Below are positions 24,568 to 31,843 of a stretch of 42,241 bases of DNA, piece after piece; the first letter of the stretch is position 1, and each line of letters starts with the position of its first letter. Source of the stretch: Chloroflexota bacterium (lineage in GTDB: Bacteria > Chloroflexota > Dehalococcoidia > SM23-28-2 > RBG-16-64-32); assembly GCA_029262695.1 (NCBI GenBank), contig JAJCYV010000024.1, positions 1-42,241 of the forward strand, given 5' to 3'. The notes below the pieces were generated by a model. The model worked only from the letters and a program-made list of their open reading frames with translations, did no database searches and was not told where the DNA came from. A program made the position numbers and the translations under genes.

Positions 24568-25305
24568 TTAGCCTTCCTCCGCCTCGCGTTCGTCTTCGCC
24601 CTCGCGCTCGCGCCGTTCGCGCTCCAGCGCCTCGGCTTCCTCGCGCTGCTCGCGCTCTTCCTTCGACTCGCCAAGTTCGATCGCTCCATCGTCGGTAGTG
24701 CGCAGCTCTGCCGTGAGGACGTCTCCCAGCGTGGAGTAGCGGTCGACGCCGAGGTAGTGCAGCGGCCGGTATTCCGGGTCTTCCAGCAGCCACGTTTCGT
24801 CGAACGCCTCCTTGTCTGCCTGGACGATGAGCACGCGGCCGACGAAAAGCGTGTGGTCGCCGATGCGCAGCGCGTCCTCCAGCGAGCACTCGACCCAGGC
24901 GACGCAGTTCTCGATCAGCGGCGCCTCGACCTTGGACGCGCGGAACGTCGCCAGCTTGCCCAGCTCGATCTTGTTCACGTCGGCGCCGGAGACCATGCCG
25001 AAGTACTGCGTGTGGTCGGTCAGGTCGCGCGCCGGGAAGTTGAGCGCGAACTCCTCGGAAAAGCGCACCATGTCGTGCGTATGACGCGCGGGGTTGACGA
25101 CGACGCCCACGAGCGGCGGGTTGCGGGACAACGGCGTCGTCCAGATCGCCGGCATGACGTCTGTCTGGTCGCGCCAGCGAGTAGTCACAAGTGACACCGG
25201 CCCGCCGTTGAGCAGCCGCAGCGAGTCCAGCGGGTCGAGCGCGCGCCTCGTCATGCGCCAAGCGTCGGTGCGAACGCCCCGGCCGTCAAGAGGGCGCATT
25301 GTCAT
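24568..25305 (-). CDS. Flavin reductase-family protein with charged C-terminal tail
   Basis: A 245-residue FMN-binding split-barrel protein. GPVSLVTTRWRDQTDVMPAIW (about 35-55), 'NPPLVGVVVNPARHTHDMVR' and 'EFALNFPARDLTDH...FGMVSGADVNK' are characteristic of the flavin reductase-like domain (HpaC/DIM6 type), which reduces FMN or FAD with NAD(P)H or acts as a flavoprotein oxidoreductase. The last 35 residues are almost all Glu and Arg (EERERRE-like) and should form a single charged helix. The start is uncertain: ATG 25305, ATG 25299 (a better fit to the upstream AGG) or ATG 25254. The first two overlap the promoter of the divergent surface-protein gene. Confidence 0.82.
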   Translation of the reverse strand: MTMRPLDGRGVRTDAWRMTRRALDPLDSLRLLNGGPVSLVTTRWRDQTDVMPAIWTTPLSRNPPLVGVVVNPARHTHDMVRFSEEFALNFPARDLTDHTQYFGMVSGADVNKIELGKLATFRASKVEAPLIENCVAWVECSLEDALRIGDHTLFVGRVLIVQADKEAFDETWLLEDPEYRPLHYLGVDRYSTLGDVLTAELRTTDDGAIELGESKEEREQREEAEALERERREREGEDEREAEEG

Positions 25306-25327
25306 CCTGCGGCCGGACGTCTAGAAT
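25299..25327 (+). promoter_or_regulatory. Promoter of the GEVED surface-protein gene
   Basis: TTGTCA-N17-TAGAAT, a near-consensus sigma70 promoter. ATG 25362 lies 34 nt beyond the -10 box with GGGAGG between. The -35 end overlaps the proposed start codons of the divergent flavin reductase gene. Confidence 0.65.
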
Positions 25328-25361
25328 GAGGCAACTTCGCCCCGGCAAAGGGAGGATGCTC

Positions 25362-28247
25362 ATGATCGCCCGTACTCTGATTCTGGCGCTCGTCGCCGCC
25401 GTGTTCGTCACACTCATGGCGATCGGCTCAGTTGGCCACCCAGGGAGCTCATCCACGTCGCTCGCCACAACGAGCGCGACCTGGGCCGACCTGGATTGCA
25501 GCGGCGACATCACGACCGCTGACCCGTTGCAGGCGCTCCTCGATATTGGCGGCCTGCCCGGCGAACCGGCTGAATTCTGTCCGATCGTGGGCTCACCGGT
25601 CGATGCCGATGGCGTCGACCGAGTGTTCGGCGACATTAACTGCGACGGCGAGGCGAACGCGCGGGACGTCGTCGAGCAGCTCGCTGATCTGGCCGGCATC
25701 GGCGCTACGACGGGCGCTTGCCCGGCCGTCGGCGCTGCCGTCGACCTGACCGCTCTCGCCACGATCTTCGAGATCGGCGAGGACTGGCGCGACTACGGCG
25801 ACGCCCCCGAGGGCGCGCCGACACTCTACACGGGCGGCGCGGCGACCGGCAGCTTCCCGACGTCTGCAGCCACCGGCCCCTCGCACGAGACGCCGTTCGC
25901 CTTCCGGCTCGGCGCGTTCGAGACGGCCGAAGAAGCGCCGCGTGCGGACGACAGCGCGGATGACGGCCTGCTCTGGCTAGAGATGAACGAATGCGCCACC
26001 AGCTCCGCACTCCTCGCGATCAGCCTCGACGGCGTGCCGGAGGCGGAGCGTGACGAGCTGACCGTCAACATCTTCGCGGACTGGAACCGCGACGGCGACT
26101 GGGACGACACGGACGGCTGCACGGATGAGTGGGCGCTCCGCGACTTCGCACTAGACGTCAGCGGTGAGCCGGACTTCACCATACTTACGGTCGACTTCCC
26201 CGGCGGCGACCAGGTGGACGAGTTCTGGATGCGCGTCATGCTAACGAGCCAGCCGTACAATCCTGCCACGGACAACCTGCTACCCGGCGAGACAGAGGAC
26301 TACATGATCAGCGGTGGCCAGGTGTTCCAGCCGGAGGATTCCGCCCAGACGTCTGGCCTGGCGCAACCGTTGGCCGGGGCTGACCTCGCCGGCAACCAGT
26401 TCATCTGCCAGGGAAGCGTCGTCCCGCACGGCTCGGACAAAGTGGTCTTCGATTTCGAGCAGACGACCGCCAGCTTCGACTCGGGCTTCAGGGTACGTAG
26501 GATCAAGGCGAACGTGCCCCAGCCCACGACGGAGGACGGGAAGAAAGCCGCCGGCGTCTCCGTAACGCGGACGAGCGTGAACCTGAAGAAGCTGGACAAG
26601 AACGGCCACGTCGAGGACGACCCCACGAAAGACGGCCGCGTCCGCCTCCGGCTCACGGTCACGATCGCCACGAGTGAAGATCTGCCGGACCGCCTCGAAG
26701 GTCCGCTCATCCTCGATATCGTGATTTCGGGCAGGGAACGGAACGGTGACAAGTTCGACGGCAGCCGGGAGTGCGCCTTCTACGTTGACCATTCGGCCGG
26801 CGCTGCCTTCCAGGACCCGGAAACGGCTGGCTTCTTCGGCGGCCCGGGACGCGCCGCTGGGATGGGCAAGGACGATCCGAAGTTCATTTTCGTACAGCAC
26901 GGCAAGACGATTGTCCTCAAGACGGACGCAGCGATCACAAACTGCAAGGGGCTAACCGGCAACGCGAAGAAGGACTGTCAACAGGAGTTCGCCGGCGCCC
27001 GCTACGACAAGAGTTCGCTGACGGTGTTCGGGAGCGACGGCGCCGTGATCGCCTCGGCCGACCTCAAGACCGGGGCGGGCATCAAGTCGGTCAAGCCGGC
27101 AAAGAGCGGGCGCGCCATCAAGATCTATACCGTGAAGGATGATCACGATCCGCCGGTGCAGCGCATTGTGGTCCGAATCAAGGGGACGCGGCCGGGCGGA
27201 GGGACGTTCTGGGACTACTTCCGCGTCGTCATCGTCCACGAACGGGGGTCGAAAGCGAAGAAGCTGGCCAATGATTACACGGAGAGTGGTGTCGCCGTCC
27301 TCTTTGACGAGGACGAAGCAACGACCATCGCCTACGGCGTAGGCCAACAGGCGATGTTCCTTCTGGAGGCGCCGGTCGACGGCGCCATCTTCGACGACAC
27401 CGAGTTGATCTGCCATGCGGCAGGTTCGCAGGCCGTCCGCCATCCCTTCCGTGGCTCACTGGACGGCGTCAGTTCTTACGGCTTCATTCTGGACTATGCC
27501 GGCGGAAATAGCTCGGATGTCTTCTATGCCCGGCCGTCTAACCAGGTGACGCGTAACGTGAGCGGAAACTCGTTCTGCCCGCCGCCGCTCGCCTCCAACC
27601 TCACCAACTTCGGGCAGTTCTCGCCGTTCGTCATCCTGGAGGCCGCTGGCTGCGACAGTCACGCCGTCTTCAGCGAATTCAATACGGAGTTAGAGACGTT
27701 CCGGCTCGGCTCGGTCAAACTCGCCGGCAACAGCCTCGGGCCCATCCCCGGCGGCGAAAACTACCGCGACCCGTCGTGCTTCGCATTCGACCACCAGATG
27801 GGTATAGTCGGCAGCACGCCTGGCGAAGGCGGGCGGAGCCACGGCGGGTTCGTGCCCTTCGCTGCGTGCAACGGTACGTGCACGCAAGGGATACCCTCGC
27901 CGAAGGTCATTCTGCCCGCAGACGGGCCGGATGTGCACATGGTGGGCCTCGCCGTTTCGCCCGACGCGACGAAGATCGCCTGGTACAGGTCGACGGCCAG
28001 CGACTCGCAGGTCTGGGTCGGCGACTTCGACCCGTTCACGCAAACAGTGACGAACCACCAGCAGTTGACGACCGAAGGTTTCAACTATGATCCGACGTGG
28101 TCGCCGGACGGCAGCCAGATCGCTTTCTTCTCCGATCGAGACGGCAACTTCGAGATATACGTGATGAACGCCGACGGCAGCGACCAGACGAACATCACGA
28201 ACACGCCGGGGATCAACGAGACCGAGCCCTCGTGGCAGGTGCCATAG
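25362..28247 (+). CDS. Large exported protein: dockerin-like, GEVED and TolB-like segments
   Basis: A 961-residue exported protein. The signal peptide is about 1-30 (ARTLILALVAAVFVTLMAIGS). Two dockerin-type repeats come directly after it (WADLDCSGDITTADPLQALL at about 43-62 and FGDINCDGEANARDVVEQLA at about 88-107). A GEVED domain follows (about 145-320: DYGDAPEGAPTLY ... VNIFADWNRDGDW ... LLPGETEDYMI). The large middle (about 330-850) is unfamiliar, with Lys/Asp-rich strands. The end (about 868-961) has a TolB/PD40-type blade (YDPTWSPDGSQIAFFSDRDG, then FEIYVMNADGS). I chose ATG 25362, since GGGAGG ends 6 nt before it. It is probably a surface or extracellular binding protein; the dockerin repeats at the N-terminus are unusual. 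Confidence 0.8.
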   Translation: MIARTLILALVAAVFVTLMAIGSVGHPGSSSTSLATTSATWADLDCSGDITTADPLQALLDIGGLPGEPAEFCPIVGSPVDADGVDRVFGDINCDGEANARDVVEQLADLAGIGATTGACPAVGAAVDLTALATIFEIGEDWRDYGDAPEGAPTLYTGGAATGSFPTSAATGPSHETPFAFRLGAFETAEEAPRADDSADDGLLWLEMNECATSSALLAISLDGVPEAERDELTVNIFADWNRDGDWDDTDGCTDEWALRDFALDVSGEPDFTILTVDFPGGDQVDEFWMRVMLTSQPYNPATDNLLPGETEDYMISGGQVFQPEDSAQTSGLAQPLAGADLAGNQFICQGSVVPHGSDKVVFDFEQTTASFDSGFRVRRIKANVPQPTTEDGKKAAGVSVTRTSVNLKKLDKNGHVEDDPTKDGRVRLRLTVTIATSEDLPDRLEGPLILDIVISGRERNGDKFDGSRECAFYVDHSAGAAFQDPETAGFFGGPGRAAGMGKDDPKFIFVQHGKTIVLKTDAAITNCKGLTGNAKKDCQQEFAGARYDKSSLTVFGSDGAVIASADLKTGAGIKSVKPAKSGRAIKIYTVKDDHDPPVQRIVVRIKGTRPGGGTFWDYFRVVIVHERGSKAKKLANDYTESGVAVLFDEDEATTIAYGVGQQAMFLLEAPVDGAIFDDTELICHAAGSQAVRHPFRGSLDGVSSYGFILDYAGGNSSDVFYARPSNQVTRNVSGNSFCPPPLASNLTNFGQFSPFVILEAAGCDSHAVFSEFNTELETFRLGSVKLAGNSLGPIPGGENYRDPSCFAFDHQMGIVGSTPGEGGRSHGGFVPFAACNGTCTQGIPSPKVILPADGPDVHMVGLAVSPDATKIAWYRSTASDSQVWVGDFDPFTQTVTNHQQLTTEGFNYDPTWSPDGSQIAFFSDRDGNFEIYVMNADGSDQTNITNTPGINETEPSWQVP

Positions 28248-28274
28248 CGAGACTCATCGCGGCCGCCCGGGTGC

Positions 28275-28280
28275 GATAAT
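28275..28280 (+). promoter_or_regulatory. -10 box, leaderless promoter of the DUF72 gene
   Basis: TGC-GATAAT (extended -10) ends 6 nt before ATG 28287, with no Shine-Dalgarno. It is only 28 bp after the preceding stop. Confidence 0.45.
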
Positions 28281-28286
28281 CGGGCT

Positions 28287-29261
28287 ATGGGCGGCCGCAT
28301 CCTGGTCGGCTCCTGTTCGTGGGCCGACAAGACGCTGATCGACAGTGGCTGGTATCCGCCGGCCGCCGCGAAGTCGCCGGAGGAGCGTCTCCGCTACTAC
28401 GCCGATCGCTTTCCGATCGTCGAGGTTGACTCGACCTACTACGCGATTCCGCACGCCCGCAACGCCGAGCTCTGGGTCGAGCGCACGCCGGACGAGTTCA
28501 CGTTCGACGTCAAGGCCTACGCACTCTTCACCGGCCATGGCGCCGCCGTGCAGGCGTTTCCGAAGGACGTAAAGGAGGCGCTGCCTGGCGACCTGCGACA
28601 GAAGCGCAACGTCTACATGAAGGACCTGCCGGCCGAGACCGGCGACGAGATGTGGCGCCGTTTCAACGAGACGCTCCTGCCGCTGGACAGCGCCGGCAAA
28701 CTGGGGACGGTCCTCTTCCAGTACCCGCCCTGGTTCGGGCCGCGAAGCGACAACCGCGAGGCGGTCCTGGAGGCGAAGGAGCGGCTGGGCCAGTACCGGA
28801 TCGCCGTCGAGTTCCGCAACGCCGCCTGGATGGCGGAGCCGGCAGACCAGGAACGCACGCTGCGCTTCCTGACCGACAGCGCCATCCCCTACGTCTGCGT
28901 CGACGAGCCGCAAGGGTTCAAGAGCAGCGTTCCGCCGGTTACCGCAGTCACCCACCCGTCGGTCGCGCTGCTGCGGATGCACGGCCGGAACACCGACACC
29001 TGGACGGCGCGCTCGAAGACTGCCGCCGAGCGCTTCGACTACCTGTACAGCGAAGACGAGTTGCGAGAGTGGGTGCCTCGCATTGAGCACCTGGCCGAAG
29101 ACGCAGCCGAGGTCCACGTCCTGATGAACAACTGCCACAGCGACTACTCAGTGCGCAACGCGCGCCAAATCGGCGAGATGCTCGGCGTCATCGAGCACGA
29201 GCCGCAGCGGTCACCGGAATCGGAGGACTCGCCCAGGGCAGGTCAGGACCGCCTGCTCTGA
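28287..29261 (+). CDS. DUF72 (YecE-like) TIM-barrel protein
   Basis: A 324-residue member of the DUF72/YecE family, a TIM barrel of unknown activity. [21 protein letters not shown] (5-25) is the family's opening strand and loop. [22 protein letters not shown] is the second hallmark, VLFQYPPWF follows, VEFRNAAWM is the 'vEfR...sW' motif, and [11 protein letters not shown] and [16 protein letters not shown] are late motifs. It is somewhat longer than the usual 240-290 aa, with a C-terminal extension ([19 protein letters not shown]). It appears leaderless. It is the last + gene before the tRNA-Ser pair. Confidence 0.92.
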   Translation: MGGRILVGSCSWADKTLIDSGWYPPAAAKSPEERLRYYADRFPIVEVDSTYYAIPHARNAELWVERTPDEFTFDVKAYALFTGHGAAVQAFPKDVKEALPGDLRQKRNVYMKDLPAETGDEMWRRFNETLLPLDSAGKLGTVLFQYPPWFGPRSDNREAVLEAKERLGQYRIAVEFRNAAWMAEPADQERTLRFLTDSAIPYVCVDEPQGFKSSVPPVTAVTHPSVALLRMHGRNTDTWTARSKTAAERFDYLYSEDELREWVPRIEHLAEDAAEVHVLMNNCHSDYSVRNARQIGEMLGVIEHEPQRSPESEDSPRAGQDRLL

Positions 29262-29282
29262 CCCCGCCCCTCAGCGAACGGC

Positions 29283-29372
29283 TGGCGGAGGGGGTGGGAT
29301 TCGAACCCACGGTACCCTTGCAGGTACACACGCTTTCCAGGCGTGCCCAATCAACCACTCTGGCACCCCTCC
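29283..29372 (-). tRNA. tRNA-Ser (anticodon GGA)
   Basis: A 90-nt class II tRNA with encoded CCA. The acceptor stem is GGAGGGG/CCCCTCC, the anticodon stem CACGC/GCGTG with loop CTGGAAA, the variable arm is long (about GTGTACCTGCAAGGGTACC), and the T-loop is GGTTCGAATCC. The GGA anticodon reads UCC and UCU. Confidence 0.97.
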
Positions 29373-29448
29373 GCGGAGAGACTCGGCGCTATCCGGTTCG
29401 AGGCTCAGCGGCGATCCGGCATCGCGCATCGGGCCTCGGGAACTCATT

Positions 29449-29540
29449 TGGCGGAGGGGGTGGGATTCGAACCCACGGTACGCCAAAAGACGTACAACGG
29501 TTTTCGAGACCGCCCCGTTCAACCACTCCGGCACCCCTCC
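29449..29540 (-). tRNA. tRNA-Ser (anticodon CGA)
   Basis: A 92-nt class II tRNA with encoded CCA. It has the same acceptor stem as its neighbour, an anticodon stem GCGGT/ACCGT with loop CTCGAAA, a long variable arm and a T-loop GGTTCGAATCC. It reads UCG. It lies 76 bp upstream of tRNA-Ser(GGA) and may share its transcript; TAGACT (29553-29558) is a possible -10 box. Confidence 0.97.
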
Positions 29541-29641
29541 GGGGACGTTTCTAGTCTACTGTACCGGATCGTGATTCTTCGATCAGCCGCTGCTTGAGCG
29601 CGCCCCCTTCTGCGGCTGAGTCGTCCGCGTCGGATGAGCCG

Positions 29642-29902
29642 CTACTTGTCGGGGCGGCCGACGATCTTGCGGTAGCGCTCGGTCATCTTCTCTTCCGCCT
29701 CGCGCTGAGCCTTCTTCGCTTCGCCCATCGCCTCATCGAACTGCTCGCGCAGACCGCTGAAGGCAGACTTGCCGGCGCTCGTTCCGTTCGCGCGGCCCTC
29801 GGCCGCTTGCGACCCGGAAGGTTCGTCCTTCCCTGAGGTCAGCAGGACCGAGGCGGCGAAGCCGATGCAGACGCCGATGAGCAGTCCGAGTATGAACCGC
29901 AT
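29642..29902 (-). CDS. Small YtxH-like membrane protein
   Basis: An 86-residue protein. The N-terminal transmembrane segment (MRFILGLLIGVCIGFAASVLL) resembles the start of YtxH-type proteins ('GLLiGaaiGaaaglLlaP'). It is followed by a soluble charged helix (about 45-80: LREQFDEAMGEAKKAQREAE) that should form a coiled coil. Its function is unknown, perhaps envelope stress or membrane-associated. ATG 29902 follows AAGGAG by 8 nt. The stop of the upstream gene (29904) lies 1 bp before this start, so the pair is co-translated. Confidence 0.7.
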   Translation of the reverse strand: MRFILGLLIGVCIGFAASVLLTSGKDEPSGSQAAEGRANGTSAGKSAFSGLREQFDEAMGEAKKAQREAEEKMTERYRKIVGRPDK

Positions 29903-29903
29903 G

Positions 29904-30248
29904 CTACTGCTCCTTCTTGCCGCGGCCGGCAACTTTCGACGCGACGCCAACGAAGCGCTTGGCCCCTGCCGCGACGCCGTACGCCTTGACCACCGGCTTG
30001 ACCGCGTTGTCGGACACGAACTCGACGGTGCCCTTCACGTTCTCCGTCGTTTCCTTCACGTTCTGGGCCGCCGGCTGCACGTTGTGCTTGAGGATGCCGC
30101 GCACACGGCTCAGGATGTTCACGCCAAGAAAGCCGCTGACCAGCGCGAGGATGATGCCGAGCAGGAAAAGGAGCGTGCCGGCGACCATGTACATCATGAT
30201 GAACAGGTCACGCCATTCCTCTGGGGTGTCTATGTAGCCTAGCTCCAC
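29904..30248 (-). CDS. Small single-span membrane protein, unknown
   Basis: A 114-residue protein not recognised as a named family. One transmembrane helix (about 15-43: LFIMMYMVAGTLLFLLGIILALVSGF) is followed by a helical amphipathic tail with heptad-like spacing (about 55-110) rich in Val, Asn and Lys. Chloroflexota relatives with this layout are often annotated only as hypothetical. It starts at GTG 30248, with GAGGAGG about 9 nt upstream. A TATAAT box at 30306-30311 gives a likely promoter. It is the first gene of a two-gene operon with the YtxH-like protein. Confidence 0.65.
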   Translation of the reverse strand: MELGYIDTPEEWRDLFIMMYMVAGTLLFLLGIILALVSGFLGVNILSRVRGILKHNVQPAAQNVKETTENVKGTVEFVSDNAVKPVVKAYGVAAGAKRFVGVASKVAGRGKKEQ

Positions 30249-30305
30249 GGGACAGGGCCTCCTCTTCCGTCGAAGTCTTGGGGCGGCAGTCGACGGACGG
30301 CGGTG

Positions 30306-30311
30306 ATTATA
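30306..30311 (-). promoter_or_regulatory. -10 box for the small membrane-protein pair
   Basis: TATAAT on the minus strand, about 57 nt before GTG 30248 and just past the mnmA stop. The -35 is not obvious. Confidence 0.4.
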
Positions 30312-30341
30312 CCAAACCGTTTCCCTAACGGCCCACTACCT

Positions 30342-31415
30342 CTACAAGCGCTTGACGATGGTGCCGCCGCCGAGGACCCGCTCGCCGTCGTAGAGCACGA
30401 CTGCCTGCCCCGGCGTCACCGCGCGTTGCGGCTTCTCGAACTGCACTCTGGCCGTCCCGTCCGCCAGCTCGACCGTCGCTGCTGAAGGCACGCCGCGGTA
30501 GCGGATGCGCGCCTGCACGCTGGCGCCCGGGGCGGGCGGCTTGCCGCTCACCCACGTCAGTTCGTCGGCCAGGAGGGCCGTCGCCATCAGTTCGCTGTGC
30601 GGGCCGACGACGACGCGGTTCTCGCCAGGCTCGACGTCGACGACGAAAAGGGGCTCTTCACCGCCGCGCGCGGGCAGGCCGCGCCGCTGGCCGACGGTGT
30701 AGTCGATGATTCCTTCGTGGCGGCCGACGGAGGCGCCTGCCATGTCGACGATGTCGCCGGTCGCCACCGGCACGCGTTCGCGGACGAACGCTCGATAGTC
30801 GCCGTTGGGGATGAAGCAGATGTCGGCGGAGTCCGGCTTGTCGGCGTTCGGGAGCGACCACTCCTTCGCCAGGTTGCGGATCTCGGCCTTAGGGTAATCG
30901 CCGACCGGGAAGAGCGTGCGTGAAAGCTCCTCCTGGCCCAGCGTGTACAGGACGTATGATTGGTCCTTGTCCGGGTCGACGGCCCGCAGCAGTTCGGCGT
31001 CCTGGCCGTGGCGGACGCGGACATAATGGCCGGTCGCCAGGTAGTCGGCCTCCAGGGCGATTGCGTGCTCCAGCAGTGGCCGGAACTTGACGCGGTCGTT
31101 GCAGGCGAGACAGGGGTTGGGCGTGCGGCCGTGGCTGTACTCCGCCACGAAGTGATCGACGACGTCCGTCTGGAATTCGCGCTCCAGGTTGAGCACGTAG
31201 TGACGGACGCCCAGCACGTCGGCGGCGGCGCGAGCGTCGGCGGTGTCTTCGACGGAGCAACAGCGCTTGTGGTGGCGGGCTGCCTCGGGGTCCTCCTCGG
31301 CCCACAGGCGCATGGTGATACCGATCACGTCATATCCCTGCTCGACGAGGAGGCCGGCGGCCACGGAGGAGTCGACTCCTCCGGACATTGCGATGACTGC
31401 GCGCTTCTTAGGCAT
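30342..31415 (-). CDS. mnmA: tRNA-specific 2-thiouridylase MnmA
   Basis: A 357-residue tRNA-modifying enzyme that makes 2-thiouridine at the wobble position of tRNA Lys, Glu and Gln, using ATP and a persulfide. The PP-loop AMSGGVDSSVAAGLL lies at about 9-23. NPCLACNDRVKF holds the first catalytic Cys, DSADICFIPNGDY the second, and the C-terminal barrel contains YTVGQRRGL and YDGERVLGGG. I prefer ATG 31415 (MPKKRAV) to ATG 31427: a TATAAC -10 box (31428-31433) sits directly before 31427, so only 31415 would lie on the transcript, which would be leaderless. Divergent with rsfS. Confidence 0.95.
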   Translation of the reverse strand: MPKKRAVIAMSGGVDSSVAAGLLVEQGYDVIGITMRLWAEEDPEAARHHKRCCSVEDTADARAAADVLGVRHYVLNLEREFQTDVVDHFVAEYSHGRTPNPCLACNDRVKFRPLLEHAIALEADYLATGHYVRVRHGQDAELLRAVDPDKDQSYVLYTLGQEELSRTLFPVGDYPKAEIRNLAKEWSLPNADKPDSADICFIPNGDYRAFVRERVPVATGDIVDMAGASVGRHEGIIDYTVGQRRGLPARGGEEPLFVVDVEPGENRVVVGPHSELMATALLADELTWVSGKPPAPGASVQARIRYRGVPSAATVELADGTARVQFEKPQRAVTPGQAVVLYDGERVLGGGTIVKRL

Positions 31416-31427
31416 AGCTACAGGCAT

Positions 31428-31433
31428 GTTATA
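31428..31433 (-). promoter_or_regulatory. -10 box of mnmA
   Basis: TATAAC on the minus strand, 12 nt before ATG 31415. No Shine-Dalgarno follows. The placement decides between the two possible mnmA starts. Confidence 0.4.
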
Positions 31434-31453
31434 CTGAACCCCTCAAAACTCGG

Positions 31454-31473
31454 TATAAATCAACTCTCAGGAG
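31454..31473 (+). promoter_or_regulatory. -10 box and ribosome site of rsfS
   Basis: TATAAAT (31454-31460) is followed by TCAGGAG (31467-31473). AGGAG lies 5 nt before an in-frame CTG at 31479, which is exactly where RsfS homology begins. Confidence 0.45.
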
Positions 31474-31478
31474 CGCAT

Positions 31479-31826
31479 CTGCAAGCGGAACAACTGGCAC
31501 ACCGAATAACTGATATTCTCTCCGAAAGACAGGCGGAGGACATCCTGCTGCTGGACATCAGCAAGGTCTCGTCCTTCGCCGATTATTTTGTCATCGCCAG
31601 CGCCGGCTCCGATCGCCAGATCGACGCCATCCTGGAGACGATCGACCATGACCTGCGCAAGGCCGAGAAGATCCGCCCGCGGGGCCGCGAAGGCACGTCG
31701 GAGGCCGGCTGGGTCCTGCTGGACTATGGCGATGTCATCGTGCATATCTTCGGGACCCAGGAGCGATCCTTCTTCGACCTCGAGAGCCTCTGGGCGAACG
31801 CTGTCCCGGTCGTGCGCATCCAGTAG
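31479..31826 (+). CDS. rsfS: Ribosomal silencing factor RsfS (YbeB/Iojap), probable CTG start
   Basis: A 115-residue member of the RsfS/Iojap family, which binds uL14 on the large ribosomal subunit and blocks subunit joining during starvation. DILLLDISKVSSFADYFVIAS (about 22-42) and 'SDRQIDAI' plus 'GWVLLDYGDVIVHIF' are diagnostic. No ATG, GTG or TTG lies in frame near the conserved start; the nearest ones are far upstream inside mnmA. A CTG at 31479 has AGGAG 5 nt before it and gives the normal family length. The frame ends with FFDLESLWANAVPV, a typical RsfS C-terminus. It is convergent with the Lon-like gene, 17 bp apart. Confidence 0.88.
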   Translation: MQAEQLAHRITDILSERQAEDILLLDISKVSSFADYFVIASAGSDRQIDAILETIDHDLRKAEKIRPRGREGTSEAGWVLLDYGDVIVHIFGTQERSFFDLESLWANAVPVVRIQ

Positions 31827-31843
31827 AGCGCCGCGCCGCGCCG

